Source: Catellatospora vulcania
GTDB taxonomy: Bacteria; Actinomycetota; Actinomycetes; Mycobacteriales; Micromonosporaceae
NCBI RefSeq assembly: GCF_009720385.1
Contig: NZ_WARX01000035.1
Coordinates: forward strand, 49,728-113,727
Direction of reading: 5' to 3'
DNA: 64,000 nt
The notes beneath the pieces are model-generated. The model saw only the letters and a list, made by a program, of their open reading frames with translations. It was not told the origin of the DNA and searched no databases. Shown in pieces: positions 33,147-40,702 of this stretch (positions are counted from its first letter, which is position 1; each line of letters opens with the position of its first letter). Both the position numbers and the translations under genes were made by a program.

Positions 33147-34238
33147 TCAGGCCGCCGGCACGCCTGCGGGCGCTCGCACCCCGTCGACGGTCGCGCAGCG
33201 AGCAGCGGGAACGGCCGGCAGCAGCGCCGGCGGCCGCTTCGCCGCGAGGTCCTCGACCCAGCCGAAACACAGCACGGCGCCTGCCGTCAGCACCGCCGTG
33301 ACCGCGACGGTGAGCACCGGCGGCCCGGCCAGCCCGCCGAGCAGCCACAGGCCGACGGCCACCATCGGCAACTGCCACACGTAGACGGTCACCGCCCGCG
33401 CGTTGAGCAGCGCGACCACCCGGCGCAGCGGCGCAGCCGCGGAAAGCCAGGCCAGCCGTGGCCGGGCGCGCAGCGCCAGCAGCACCACCGCGGTGCCCCA
33501 CAGCACCGGCACCAGCTGGTCGTGCAGCCCTTCCCGATCGGCGACGGCCCGCAGCAGGGCGGCCACGCCCAGCGCCCCCGCGGCGGCCAGGCAGGCGGGC
33601 CAGGACAGCCGGTCCAGCAGCCCGGACTCGCGGGCGTACCCGAGCACCCACGCGGTCCCGTACGCGGCGGTGCTCCAGACCACGTCGGTGACCGGGGAGC
33701 TCGGCAGCCTGAGCACGGTCGACAGCAGCACGGCCGCCCCGAGCGGGGCCAGCAGCGTCGCCACCGGCGCACGCTCGAACAGCCAGCGCAGCACCGGGGA
33801 GAGCAGCAGGAACCACAGGTAGACGCGCAGGTACCACAGCGCGACGACCAGCGCCGCGCCCCACTCGCTGCCCGGCGGATTCACCAGCGGGAACACCCAC
33901 GGAAGGAGCTCGCTCCAGGTGAACGGGTGCCAGCCGTGCAGCAGCATCAACGGAACCCCGATCGCGCCCAGCATCCACAGCGGCGGCAGCAGCCGGCGCA
34001 ACCGCGAACGCACGGTGCGCGCCGCCCCGCCGCGCCGCAGCGACACCGCGGTCAGGTAGCCGGCGAGGCCGAACATGACCCACATCGCGGGCAGCAGCGT
34101 GGTCAGCGCCCCCAGTGGCACGGTGTGCTGCAGGAACACCCGGACGATGGCGGCGGCGCGCAGCGTGTCGATGTAGGGACTGCGGGGACGGACGGCGGCC
34201 GGGTCAGCCGGACTGCCACCGGCCGTACTGCTCCACAT
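33147..34238 (-). CDS. Acyltransferase-3-family membrane protein
   Basis: The 363-residue protein has about ten hydrophobic helices and the acyltransferase-3 opening SPYIDTLRAAAIVRVFLQHT near residue 20, in which the catalytic His of the family is retained. WVMFGLAGYLTAVSLRRGGA near 52 and RLRRLLPPLWML near 78 follow, also typical. Family members transfer acetyl or other acyl groups to exported glycans or lipids. A GGAG site lies 12 nt before the ATG at 34238, a long spacing, and an earlier start at 34286 is possible. The gene stands alone, divergent from the aldo/keto reductase. Confidence 0.82.
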   Translation of the reverse strand: MWSSTAGGSPADPAAVRPRSPYIDTLRAAAIVRVFLQHTVPLGALTTLLPAMWVMFGLAGYLTAVSLRRGGAARTVRSRLRRLLPPLWMLGAIGVPLMLLHGWHPFTWSELLPWVFPLVNPPGSEWGAALVVALWYLRVYLWFLLLSPVLRWLFERAPVATLLAPLGAAVLLSTVLRLPSSPVTDVVWSTAAYGTAWVLGYARESGLLDRLSWPACLAAAGALGVAALLRAVADREGLHDQLVPVLWGTAVVLLALRARPRLAWLSAAAPLRRVVALLNARAVTVYVWQLPMVAVGLWLLGGLAGPPVLTVAVTAVLTAGAVLCFGWVEDLAAKRPPALLPAVPAARCATVDGVRAPAGVPAA

Positions 34239-34386
34239 GATGGTTCGGCGCTCCTGGGGGCTGGGTCGACCGTGCACCTCAACCACAGCCCATTTCCCTC
34301 AAAGCGGGCTCGGTAAACCGGCCCGGCCCCGTTTCCCGCCCGTTCCGCGCGACACCCGCCGATCCCCGTCGCGGCGTCAAGCCGAA

Positions 34387-34392
34387 TACAGT
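34387..34392 (+). promoter_or_regulatory. -10-like hexamer of the aldo/keto reductase gene
   Basis: TACAGT ends 6 nt before the ATG at 34399 with no ribosome site between, again the leaderless geometry. Confidence 0.4.
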
Positions 34393-34398
34393 TCACCC

Positions 34399-35367
34399 AT
34401 GCAGCAACGACCGCTGGGCCGTAGCGGGCTGGTGGTCTCCCGCCTCGCCCTGGGCACCATGACCTGGGGTCTGGACACCGATCCGGACGACGCGGGTGCG
34501 CAGCTCAAGGCGTATGTGGACGCCGGTGGCACGCTGCTCGACACCGCCGACGTGTACGCCGACGGCGAGGCCGAAGCGGTGCTGGGCACGCTGCTGGACG
34601 CCATGGTGTCCCGCGACGAGGTGCTGATCGTCGCCAAGGCCGGGCTGCGGGCGCGGGCCGGACGCCGCCACGACGGCTCGCGCGGGCACCTGCTGCGCAC
34701 CCTCGACACCACGCTGCGCAACCTCGGTGTGTCGTATGTGGACCTCTGGCAGGTGCACGGGCACGACCCGGACACCCCCTGGGAGGAGACCCTCGCGGCC
34801 CTGGACCACGCGGTCAGCTCCGGCAAGGCCCGCTACGCCGGTGTGTCGAACTTCTCAGGCTGGCAGACCGGCCGCGCGGTGACCTGGCAGCAGGCCTGGC
34901 CCGGCCGGGCCCCGATCGTCGCCACCCAGATGGAGTACTCGCTGCTGCAGCGCGGCATCGAGCGGGAGGTGCTGCCCGCGGCCGCGGCGCTGGGGCTGGG
35001 CGTGCTGCCCTGGTCGCCGCTGGGCCGCGGAGTGCTGACCGGCAAGTACCGCCACGGCCGCCCGGCCGACTCGCGGGCCGCGTCGCCGCACTTCGAGCGG
35101 TCGGTGCTGCCCTACCTGCAACCGCGCTGCTCGGCGATCGTCGAGGCGGTGGCGACCGCGGCCGACGGCCTGGGCGTGTCGGCCGCCGAGGTCGCGCTGG
35201 CCTGGGTACGCGACCGCCCCGGGGTGACCGCGCCGATCCTCGGCGCACGTAACGTCGGCCAGCTCGTCGCGGCACTCCAGGTCGAGGACATCCAGCTCCC
35301 GCCGGAGATCTCCCGCGCCCTCGACGACGTCTCCGCCATCCCCCTCGGCTACCCCGAACTCGACTAG
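34399..35367 (+). CDS. Aldo/keto reductase
   Basis: The 322-residue NADPH-dependent TIM-barrel reductase shows LGRSGLVVSRLALGTMTWGL at the start, GGTLLDTADVYADGEAEAVL near residue 47 (catalytic Asp and Tyr), EVLIVAKAG near 74 (catalytic Lys), DLWQVHGHDPDTPWEETLAA near 115 (catalytic His) and GVSNFSGWQTGRA near 151. The catalytic tetrad is complete. LPWSPLGRGVLTGKY near 202 and PILGARNVGQL near 281 are the coenzyme-binding loops. The closest pattern is the YajO/Tas-like group. The physiological substrate is unknown. It is followed by palindrome A2. Confidence 0.94.
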   Translation: MQQRPLGRSGLVVSRLALGTMTWGLDTDPDDAGAQLKAYVDAGGTLLDTADVYADGEAEAVLGTLLDAMVSRDEVLIVAKAGLRARAGRRHDGSRGHLLRTLDTTLRNLGVSYVDLWQVHGHDPDTPWEETLAALDHAVSSGKARYAGVSNFSGWQTGRAVTWQQAWPGRAPIVATQMEYSLLQRGIEREVLPAAAALGLGVLPWSPLGRGVLTGKYRHGRPADSRAASPHFERSVLPYLQPRCSAIVEAVATAADGLGVSAAEVALAWVRDRPGVTAPILGARNVGQLVAALQVEDIQLPPEISRALDDVSAIPLGYPELD

Positions 35368-35387
35368 CCCCACCGTTCCGCCCGCCC

Positions 35388-35468
35388 TTGATCCACCGAC
35401 CTGCCCGGCAGGTGTGCGTATCTTGACCCGCCTTTCGCCCGACTGCCTGGCAACTCGGTGGATCAAGA
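35388..35468. repeat. 78-bp structured palindrome, copy A2
   Basis: Outer arms CTTGATCCACCGA... (35388-35411) and ...CGGTGGATCAAG (35445-35468) pair at 21 of 24 positions. The arm sequence differs from A1 and A3 (GATCGTCCG), yet pairing is kept. The core TGTGCGTATCTTGACCCGCC is the reverse complement of the A1 core. It follows the aldo/keto reductase gene by 20 bp, in the position of a terminator. Confidence 0.85.
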
Positions 35469-35589
35469 CGGCGGACGGCGACTCGGAACGGGATGTTCTG
35501 CTGTAATCAGCGCTCGAACGGGCGCAATGCGGCCAGATGGGATCCCCGCAATGCTTGCCTGACCTGGGACACAGGTGCACCATCGCTCT

Positions 35590-35781
35590 ATGGACTACGA
35601 ATACGCACCGCTGCGGTTACCTCCGGATGTAGATCGGTTGACCGCCGCGGTGCGGCTCGCGATCCAGGCTGAGTACGGCGGCTGGGAACTGGCCCGCGTG
35701 CAGCTGATGAAGGACGGCACCCGCAAGGTGCTGCTCCGCCGGCCGCTGCGGGCCTTCCCCCTGCCCGGCCTCTCCGCCTGA
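35590..35781 (+). CDS. DUF5703 family protein
   Basis: The 63-residue protein matches the small actinobacterial DUF5703 family: MDYEYAPLRLPPDVDRLTAA, then IQAEYGGWELARVQLMKDGT and RKVLLRRPLRAFP. Its function is unknown. In mycobacteria and streptomycetes it is near uppP and the M20 hydrolase gene, as here. The ATG at 35590 is preferred to a GTG 15 bp upstream because homology starts there. No clear ribosome site is present. Confidence 0.85.
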   Translation: MDYEYAPLRLPPDVDRLTAAVRLAIQAEYGGWELARVQLMKDGTRKVLLRRPLRAFPLPGLSA

Positions 35782-35923
35782 CCGCCGGACCTGGCCGCCC
35801 TCCCGCCTGCCGACCCCGGCGGGACAGCGACGCGTGTCCGCACACCGCGTCGACCCGGCGGCCGGAAACGCAGGCGGCGCGCACCCGTTCCGGGTACGCG
35901 CCGCAGTCGACGGGATCAGGACG

Positions 35924-36574
35924 TCAGTCCTGGTCCTCCAGGATGTCGCCGTTCAGGTGCTCGTCCAGGCGGGCCACCAGCTTGTCGGAGGCGCCCAGCG
36001 TGAACGGGCCGTTGGCGTCGGACTCCTCGAAGTCGTCGGGCTCCAGGGACTTGTCCACCTCGGCGACGGTGACGATGCCGTCCAGCGGCTCCAGCTCCGG
36101 GATGTCCAGCGCGGCGAGCGAGCCGTCGGAGCTCTGCAGCAGCTCCAGCACGGCGTCGGCGACCGAGGCCACCGGCTCGGAGTCGGCGTCGCTGAGACCG
36201 GCCTCACGGCGGGCCAGCTCGGCCGCGTTGATCAGCGCGGACACGCTCGGGATCAGGTAGTCACGACGCTGGCGGACCGAGATCACCTTCGGGTGCGGGT
36301 CGGTCGGGGCCTGCTCGGCGGCGACGAGGTCGGCCATGAACCGGTCGGCCTTCTCCAGGTCGATCGGCTCGACCTCCCAGGGCAGCGGCTCGCCGTACGT
36401 CTCCGAGAGGGCGTCGTCGTAGGTGACGGCGGCGTTGTTGAACGCCACGTAGGCACGCCAGACGTCATCGCTGTCGACCTCACCCTTGGCGTCGCGTACA
36501 GCGGCCAGGTGCGCCCGGGCGGCGGTGATCATGTCTTCCAGCGCGGCCTCGACGGCGGCGTGGTTGTCGCTCAT
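35924..36574 (-). CDS. Conserved acidic protein, function unknown
   Basis: The 216-residue protein begins MSDNHAAVEAALEDMITAAR and is rich in Asp/Glu throughout, with predicted helices and no membrane segment or signal peptide. I do not recognise a named domain. A strong AAGGAG ribosome site lies 10 nt before the ATG. It is 59 bp downstream of the M20 hydrolase gene on the same strand and may share its transcript. Confidence 0.85.
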   Translation of the reverse strand: MSDNHAAVEAALEDMITAARAHLAAVRDAKGEVDSDDVWRAYVAFNNAAVTYDDALSETYGEPLPWEVEPIDLEKADRFMADLVAAEQAPTDPHPKVISVRQRRDYLIPSVSALINAAELARREAGLSDADSEPVASVADAVLELLQSSDGSLAALDIPELEPLDGIVTVAEVDKSLEPDDFEESDANGPFTLGASDKLVARLDEHLNGDILEDQD

Positions 36575-36633
36575 TACTCGGTTACTCCTTCATACGACGA
36601 GACAGGCCGGTTCCCGGCCGCGCACGACCGGGC

Positions 36634-37941
36634 CTAACTCTGCCGCAGGAACCTGTCCAGTACCCGCACGCCGAACTGTAGTCCCTCCACCGGCACGCGC
36701 TCGTCGATGCCATGGAACAACGCGGAGAAGTTCAGGTCCGGCGGCAGGCGCAGCGGGGCGAATCCGAAGCAGCGGATACCGAGCCGGGCGAACGACTTGG
36801 CGTCGGTGCCACCCGAAAGCATGTACGGGACTGCGTGCGCGCCCGGGTCCTCGGCCTTGAGCGCCAGTGCCATCGCATCCACCAGCGCCCCGTCGAACCC
36901 GGTCTCCAGCGCGGGCTGGCGGTGAATCGACTCTATCTCCAGATCCGGCCCGAGCACCTCCGCCAGCTGCTCGCGGAACAGCTCGAACTGCCCCGGCAGG
37001 GTCCGGCAGTCGATCGTCGCGCTCGCCCGGCCCGGGATGACGTTGTCCTTGTACCCGGCGGAAAGGCGGGTCGGATTCGCGGTGTTGCGGATCGTGGCGC
37101 CGATCATGGTGGCGATCGGGCCGAGCTTGGCGATGGCGGCCTCGGGGTCGTCCGGGTCGATCTCGATGTGCAGCGCCTCGCCGACCTCCTCCAGGAAAGC
37201 CCGCACGGTCGGGGTCACCACGACCGGGAAGCGGTGCCGGCCGACCCGGGCGACGGCCTCGCACAGCGCCGTCACGGCGTTGTCGTCGTGCACGAACGAG
37301 CCGTGGCCGGGGCGTCCGGTGGCGTGCACGCGCAGCCAGTCGATGCCCTTCTCAGCCGTCTGGATCATGTAGAGGCGCAGGTCGTTGCTGACCGTGTAGG
37401 AGAAGCCGCCGACCTCGCCGATCGCCTCGGTGCAGCCCTCGAACAGGTCGGCATGCTCGTTGACCAGGAACGCCGCGCCCCAGTCGCTGCCGGCCTCCTC
37501 GTCTGCGGTGTACGCGAGCACGATGTCGCGGGGCGGGACGTACCCGGTCCGCTGCCAGTCGCGCACCACGGCCAGCGTCATCGCGTCGAAGTCCTTCATG
37601 TCGACCGCGCCGCGACCCCAGATGAAGTTGTCCTTGATCTCCCCCGAGAAGGGGTGCACCGACCACTCGCTCGCTTCGGCCGGCACCACGTCCAGGTGCC
37701 CGTGCACCAGCAGCGCCCCGCGCGAGGAGTCCGCGCCGGGGATGCGGGTGACCACGCTGGCCCGGCCTGGCCGGCTCTCCAGCAGCTGCGGGTCGAGGCC
37801 GACCTCGCTGAGCTTGGTCGCGACGTACTCGGCGGCGCCCCGCTCCCCCGCGCTGGTGGCCAGATCACCCGTGTTGGTGGTGTCGATGCGGATCAGGTCG
37901 CGGCAGAGGTCGATAACCTCGTCAGTGGCGGGCGTACGCAT
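36634..37941 (-). CDS. M20/M25/M40 family metallo-hydrolase (dipeptidase-like)
   Basis: The 435-residue protein has the M20 zinc-peptidase layout. VHGHLDVVPAEASEWSVHPF near residue 78 carries the first His ligand and the catalytic Asp, WGRGAVDMKDFDAMTL near 109 the bridging Asp, YTADEEAGSDWGAAFLV near 144 the catalytic and ligand Glu residues, and SGGTDAKSFARLGIRCFGFA near 375 belongs to the C-terminal catalytic half. A dimerisation domain (about 190-310) lies between. Substrates in the family include dipeptides and N-acyl amino acids, and which applies cannot be told. An AGGAAG ribosome site precedes the ATG. Confidence 0.95.
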   Translation of the reverse strand: MRTPATDEVIDLCRDLIRIDTTNTGDLATSAGERGAAEYVATKLSEVGLDPQLLESRPGRASVVTRIPGADSSRGALLVHGHLDVVPAEASEWSVHPFSGEIKDNFIWGRGAVDMKDFDAMTLAVVRDWQRTGYVPPRDIVLAYTADEEAGSDWGAAFLVNEHADLFEGCTEAIGEVGGFSYTVSNDLRLYMIQTAEKGIDWLRVHATGRPGHGSFVHDDNAVTALCEAVARVGRHRFPVVVTPTVRAFLEEVGEALHIEIDPDDPEAAIAKLGPIATMIGATIRNTANPTRLSAGYKDNVIPGRASATIDCRTLPGQFELFREQLAEVLGPDLEIESIHRQPALETGFDGALVDAMALALKAEDPGAHAVPYMLSGGTDAKSFARLGIRCFGFAPLRLPPDLNFSALFHGIDERVPVEGLQFGVRVLDRFLRQS

Positions 37942-38052
37942 AAGGATCTTCCTACCAGGTCGGGGCGGAATGTCCCAGCGCAGTACGCGGCAGCTTCCCG
38001 CCCGATACCGAACAGGCTAGGCTCACCTAACCCGACGACCGCTGGAGATCTT

Positions 38053-38718
38053 GTGACCGCCACCCGGCCCGACCCCGCCGGTGAGAGCTTCGCCGACCTG
38101 CTCGGCGGACGTCGCGCCGCCCTCGACGCCACGCTGGGCCCGCTTGCCTTCGGCATCGCCTTCGTGGCCGGTGACCGGTCCATCGAGTGGGGCGTCGGCG
38201 CGGCGGTCGCGGTCACCGCGGTGATCGGGCTGTGGCGGGTGCTGCGCGGCGACAAGCTCGGGGCGGTGCTGCTCGGCCTGCTCGGCGTGGTCGTCGCCGC
38301 GCTGATCGCGCTGTACACCGACCGCCCCGAGGCGTTCTTCCTGATCCGCATCGCCACCAACGCCGCCAGCGCGCTGGCCTGGGCGGTCAGCATCGTGCTG
38401 CGGTGGCCGCTGCTCGGCGTGGTCGTCGGCGGCGTGCTCGGCCAGCGCGGCTCCTGGCGGCGCGACCCGGCGCTGCTGCGCGCGTACAGCCGGGCCAGCT
38501 GGGTGTGGGTGCTGCAGTACATCGTGCGGCTCGCGGTGTGGCTGCCGCTCTACTGGGCGGGCCAGGCCGCCGCGCTGGCGTTCTCCACCGTCGCGCTGAC
38601 CTGGCCGGTGGTCGCGGCCTGCCTGGCCGTCAGCTGGTACGTGATGCGCCGCTCGCTGCCCGAGGGCCACCCCGGACTGCGCCACCCTGTGATCAACACG
38701 GCGCCCGCCCGGGTTTAG
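38053..38718 (+). CDS. DUF3159 family membrane protein
   Basis: The 221-residue integral membrane protein belongs to the actinobacterial DUF3159 family. FADLLGGRRAALDATLGPLA at the start is followed by about six helices (VGAAVAVTAVIGLWRVLRG, AVLLGLLGVVVAALIALYT, IATNAASALAWAVSIVLRWP and others) and YSRASWVWVLQYIVRLAVWL near residue 145. The function is unknown; it may be a small transporter. The GTG start at 38053 follows a GGAG site and TAGGCT (about 38018) could serve as -10. Its TAG stop forms the first three bases of the -10-like hexamer of the next gene. Confidence 0.9.
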   Translation: MTATRPDPAGESFADLLGGRRAALDATLGPLAFGIAFVAGDRSIEWGVGAAVAVTAVIGLWRVLRGDKLGAVLLGLLGVVVAALIALYTDRPEAFFLIRIATNAASALAWAVSIVLRWPLLGVVVGGVLGQRGSWRRDPALLRAYSRASWVWVLQYIVRLAVWLPLYWAGQAAALAFSTVALTWPVVAACLAVSWYVMRRSLPEGHPGLRHPVINTAPARV

Positions 38719-38721
38719 CCT
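38716..38721 (+). promoter_or_regulatory. -10-like hexamer of the GNAT gene overlapping the DUF3159 stop
   Basis: TAGCCT ends 6 nt before the GTG at 38728, and its TAG is the stop codon of the DUF3159 gene. The next gene may therefore have its own leaderless promoter inside the end of the previous coding region. Confidence 0.4.
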
Positions 38722-38727
38722 CGGCCG

Positions 38728-39462
38728 GTGAGCCTCACCACGGAGCCCCTGCACGCCCGCCCGCGCTCGCCCGAGCAGCTGGCGCGGCTGTTCGCGGGAG
38801 GCTGGCCGGAGTTCATCTTCCACGACCAGGAGACCGGGCGGCACATCGGACGCGTCCGCGAGTTGTTCGCCGATCTGGAACTGGTGGTGCTGGACGGCGA
38901 CGAGCCGGTGGCCGCCGGCTGGGCGGTGCCGCTGTGCTGGAACGGCGAGGTGTCCGACCTGCCCGCCGGGTACAACGACAGCCTCGCCCGCGCCCTGGCC
39001 GCGTACGACGCGGGACGTGTCCCGGACACGCATGCCGTGCTCGCCGCGCAGGTGCACCCCGACCGGCAGGGCGCGGGCCTGGCCGCGAAGCTGCTCACCG
39101 CGCTGTGCGAGGACGCCGCACGGCGGGGTCGCGCCCAGGTGATCTGCCCGGTCCGGCCGACGCACAAGGCCCGCTACCCGCTCACCCCGATCGAGCGCTA
39201 CCAGGCGTGGACCCGCCCCGACGGGCTGCCGCAGGACCCGTGGCTGCGCACCCATGTCCGGATGGGCGCGCGGGTGCTGGCCGCCGCGCCCCGCTCGCAG
39301 GTCATCACGGGTTCGGTGGCCGATTGGGAGAGCTGGACCGGCCTGCGGCTGCCCGACTCGGGCGACTATGTCATCCCCGACGGGCTGAGCACCCTGCGCG
39401 TCGACCGCGAGGCCGACACCGGCGTGTACGCCGAACCCAACGTCTGGGTCCGGCACCGCTGA
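38728..39462 (+). CDS. GNAT family N-acetyltransferase
   Basis: The 244-residue protein has a central GNAT fold. LFADLELVVLDGDEPVAAGW forms the first strands near residue 46, and VLAAQVHPDRQGAGLAAKLL near 107 carries the Q/RxxGxG/A acetyl-CoA loop. CEDAARRGRAQVICPVRPTH and MGARVLAAAPRSQVITGS follow. The group is a larger GNAT type of unknown substrate. It begins 9 bp after the DUF3159 stop and may be expressed from its own leaderless start as well as by read-through. Confidence 0.88.
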   Translation: MSLTTEPLHARPRSPEQLARLFAGGWPEFIFHDQETGRHIGRVRELFADLELVVLDGDEPVAAGWAVPLCWNGEVSDLPAGYNDSLARALAAYDAGRVPDTHAVLAAQVHPDRQGAGLAAKLLTALCEDAARRGRAQVICPVRPTHKARYPLTPIERYQAWTRPDGLPQDPWLRTHVRMGARVLAAAPRSQVITGSVADWESWTGLRLPDSGDYVIPDGLSTLRVDREADTGVYAEPNVWVRHR

Positions 39463-39519
39463 CCGGGCTACGCTCCGCAGCACCTCGATAACACAAAGTT
39501 CATAGACTGGCCATACGGA

Positions 39520-39541
39520 TGTATGCGCAGTACTGCATACA
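39520..39541. promoter_or_regulatory. Inverted repeat upstream of the APH-like gene
   Basis: TGTATGC (39520-39526) and GCATAC (39535-39540) flank GCAGTACT, giving an inverted repeat in a short AT-richer region. It lies 150 bp before the APH-like ATG and could be a regulator site; the regulator is unknown. Confidence 0.35.
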
Positions 39542-39694
39542 GTGGTTCACTGGGCTTTGTGGACGGCGAGCCGACTGCGCCGGTCGCCCGATCCGCCGTC
39601 GGCAGTCACACCGGACGGCGGCCCCGGCCCGGCACGCGCGTTGCGCAACGCGCTGGTCGGCTCGACGTTCCACGACCGTGGCACAATCTCGCGG

Positions 39695-40651
39695 ATGCGC
39701 AGCCCCACGCAGCCTGAGCTGACTCCCGGCGACGTCGCGGCGAAGGTGCGAGCGGCCTTCGGGTCCGGCGTCACCGTCGCCGATGCCACGGAGCTGTCCG
39801 GCGGCGGGTTCGCGGCGGTGTGGCGGGCACGCCTGTCCGACGGTCGCGACGTCGTGCTCAAGGTCGGACCGTCCCCGCAGGTGCCGCTGCTCACGTACGA
39901 GCACGGCATGATCGCCTGCGAGACGGCGTACTTCCGGCTGGTGGCCGAGCGGGTGCCGGACGTGCCCACCCCGCGCGTGCTGCACCACGGCGACGGCTGG
40001 CTGTTCACCACGTTCCTGCCCGGCACGCCGCTGTCGGCCGACCGCGGCGGCGACCACGACGCGGTACGCGAGCAGCTCGGATCCGCCGTCGCCCGGGTGC
40101 ACACCGTGACCGGCGGCCACTTCGGCTACCCCGGCCCCCGGCCGCAGGCGGCGACCTGGCGCGCGGCGTTGTCTTCGATGGTCGAGGCACTGCTCGCCGA
40201 CGCGGCGACCTGGCAGGTGGCCCTGCCCGTGGACGCGGACCTGATCCGCGCGGCGGTCGCGGACAGTCCCGAGCTGGACGAGGTCGACCGGCCCGCACTG
40301 GTCCACTTCGACCTGTGGGACGGCAACGTGCTCGCCGCGGGCGGCCGCCTCACCGGCCTGGTCGACGGCGAGCGCTACCTGTACGGCGACCCACTCGTCG
40401 ACTTCGTGTCGCCCCTGCTGCTGCGCCGCGTCGAGGACGAGCCGGAGCACCCGTTCGCACGCGGTTACGCCGCCGCGACCGGCGCGCCGGTGGCGTTCGA
40501 CGCCCCGGCCCGGCGCCGGCTCGCCCTGTACCGCCTCTACCTCTACCTGCTGATGACGGTGGAGGTGCCCAGCCGCGGCATCACCGACGAGTGGCGGCGG
40601 ACCGGCCTGGCCCGGCTGCTGGCCGAGGAGGTCCGGCGGCTCGCCCGCTGA
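39695..40651 (+). CDS. Aminoglycoside-phosphotransferase-fold kinase (APH family)
   Basis: The 318-residue protein has the APH/choline-kinase fold. LSGGGFAAVWRARLSDGRDV near residue 33 is the nucleotide loop, VVLKVGP carries the ATP-binding Lys, and FTTFLPGTPLSADRGG near 107 is the hinge region. The catalytic loop VHFDLWDGNVL near 204 (HxDxxxxN) and VDGERYLYGDP near 222 replace the canonical metal-binding IDxE motif with VDGE. Family members phosphorylate antibiotics or small metabolites, and no target can be assigned. CACAAT ends 7 nt before the ATG, a possible leaderless promoter. Confidence 0.85.
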   Translation: MRSPTQPELTPGDVAAKVRAAFGSGVTVADATELSGGGFAAVWRARLSDGRDVVLKVGPSPQVPLLTYEHGMIACETAYFRLVAERVPDVPTPRVLHHGDGWLFTTFLPGTPLSADRGGDHDAVREQLGSAVARVHTVTGGHFGYPGPRPQAATWRAALSSMVEALLADAATWQVALPVDADLIRAAVADSPELDEVDRPALVHFDLWDGNVLAAGGRLTGLVDGERYLYGDPLVDFVSPLLLRRVEDEPEHPFARGYAAATGAPVAFDAPARRRLALYRLYLYLLMTVEVPSRGITDEWRRTGLARLLAEEVRRLAR

Positions 40652-40653
40652 GC

Positions 40654-40672
40654 TGTCAACGCTGTGTTGACA
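40654..40672. promoter_or_regulatory. TGTCAAC-N5-GTTGACA operator upstream of the HSP18-type regulator
   Basis: TGTCAAC (40654-40660) and GTTGACA (40666-40672) form a perfect 7+5+7 inverted repeat 31 bp before the GTG at 40703. The same motif occurs inside the gene at 41168-41186. Confidence 0.7.
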
Positions 40673-40702
40673 GCGCGCCGAACGGCCGCCGACCATGACC
40701 GC

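Noticed and set aside
35486..35498. GAAC-GGGAT-GTTC as a LexA (SOS) box
   Set aside because: The spacer is 5 nt instead of the 4 nt expected for the actinobacterial SOS box, and the nearest genes are not DNA-repair genes.
39523..39717. Small plus-strand frame before the APH-like gene
   Set aside because: Overlaps the promoter region of the kinase gene, has no ribosome site and no recognisable protein pattern.
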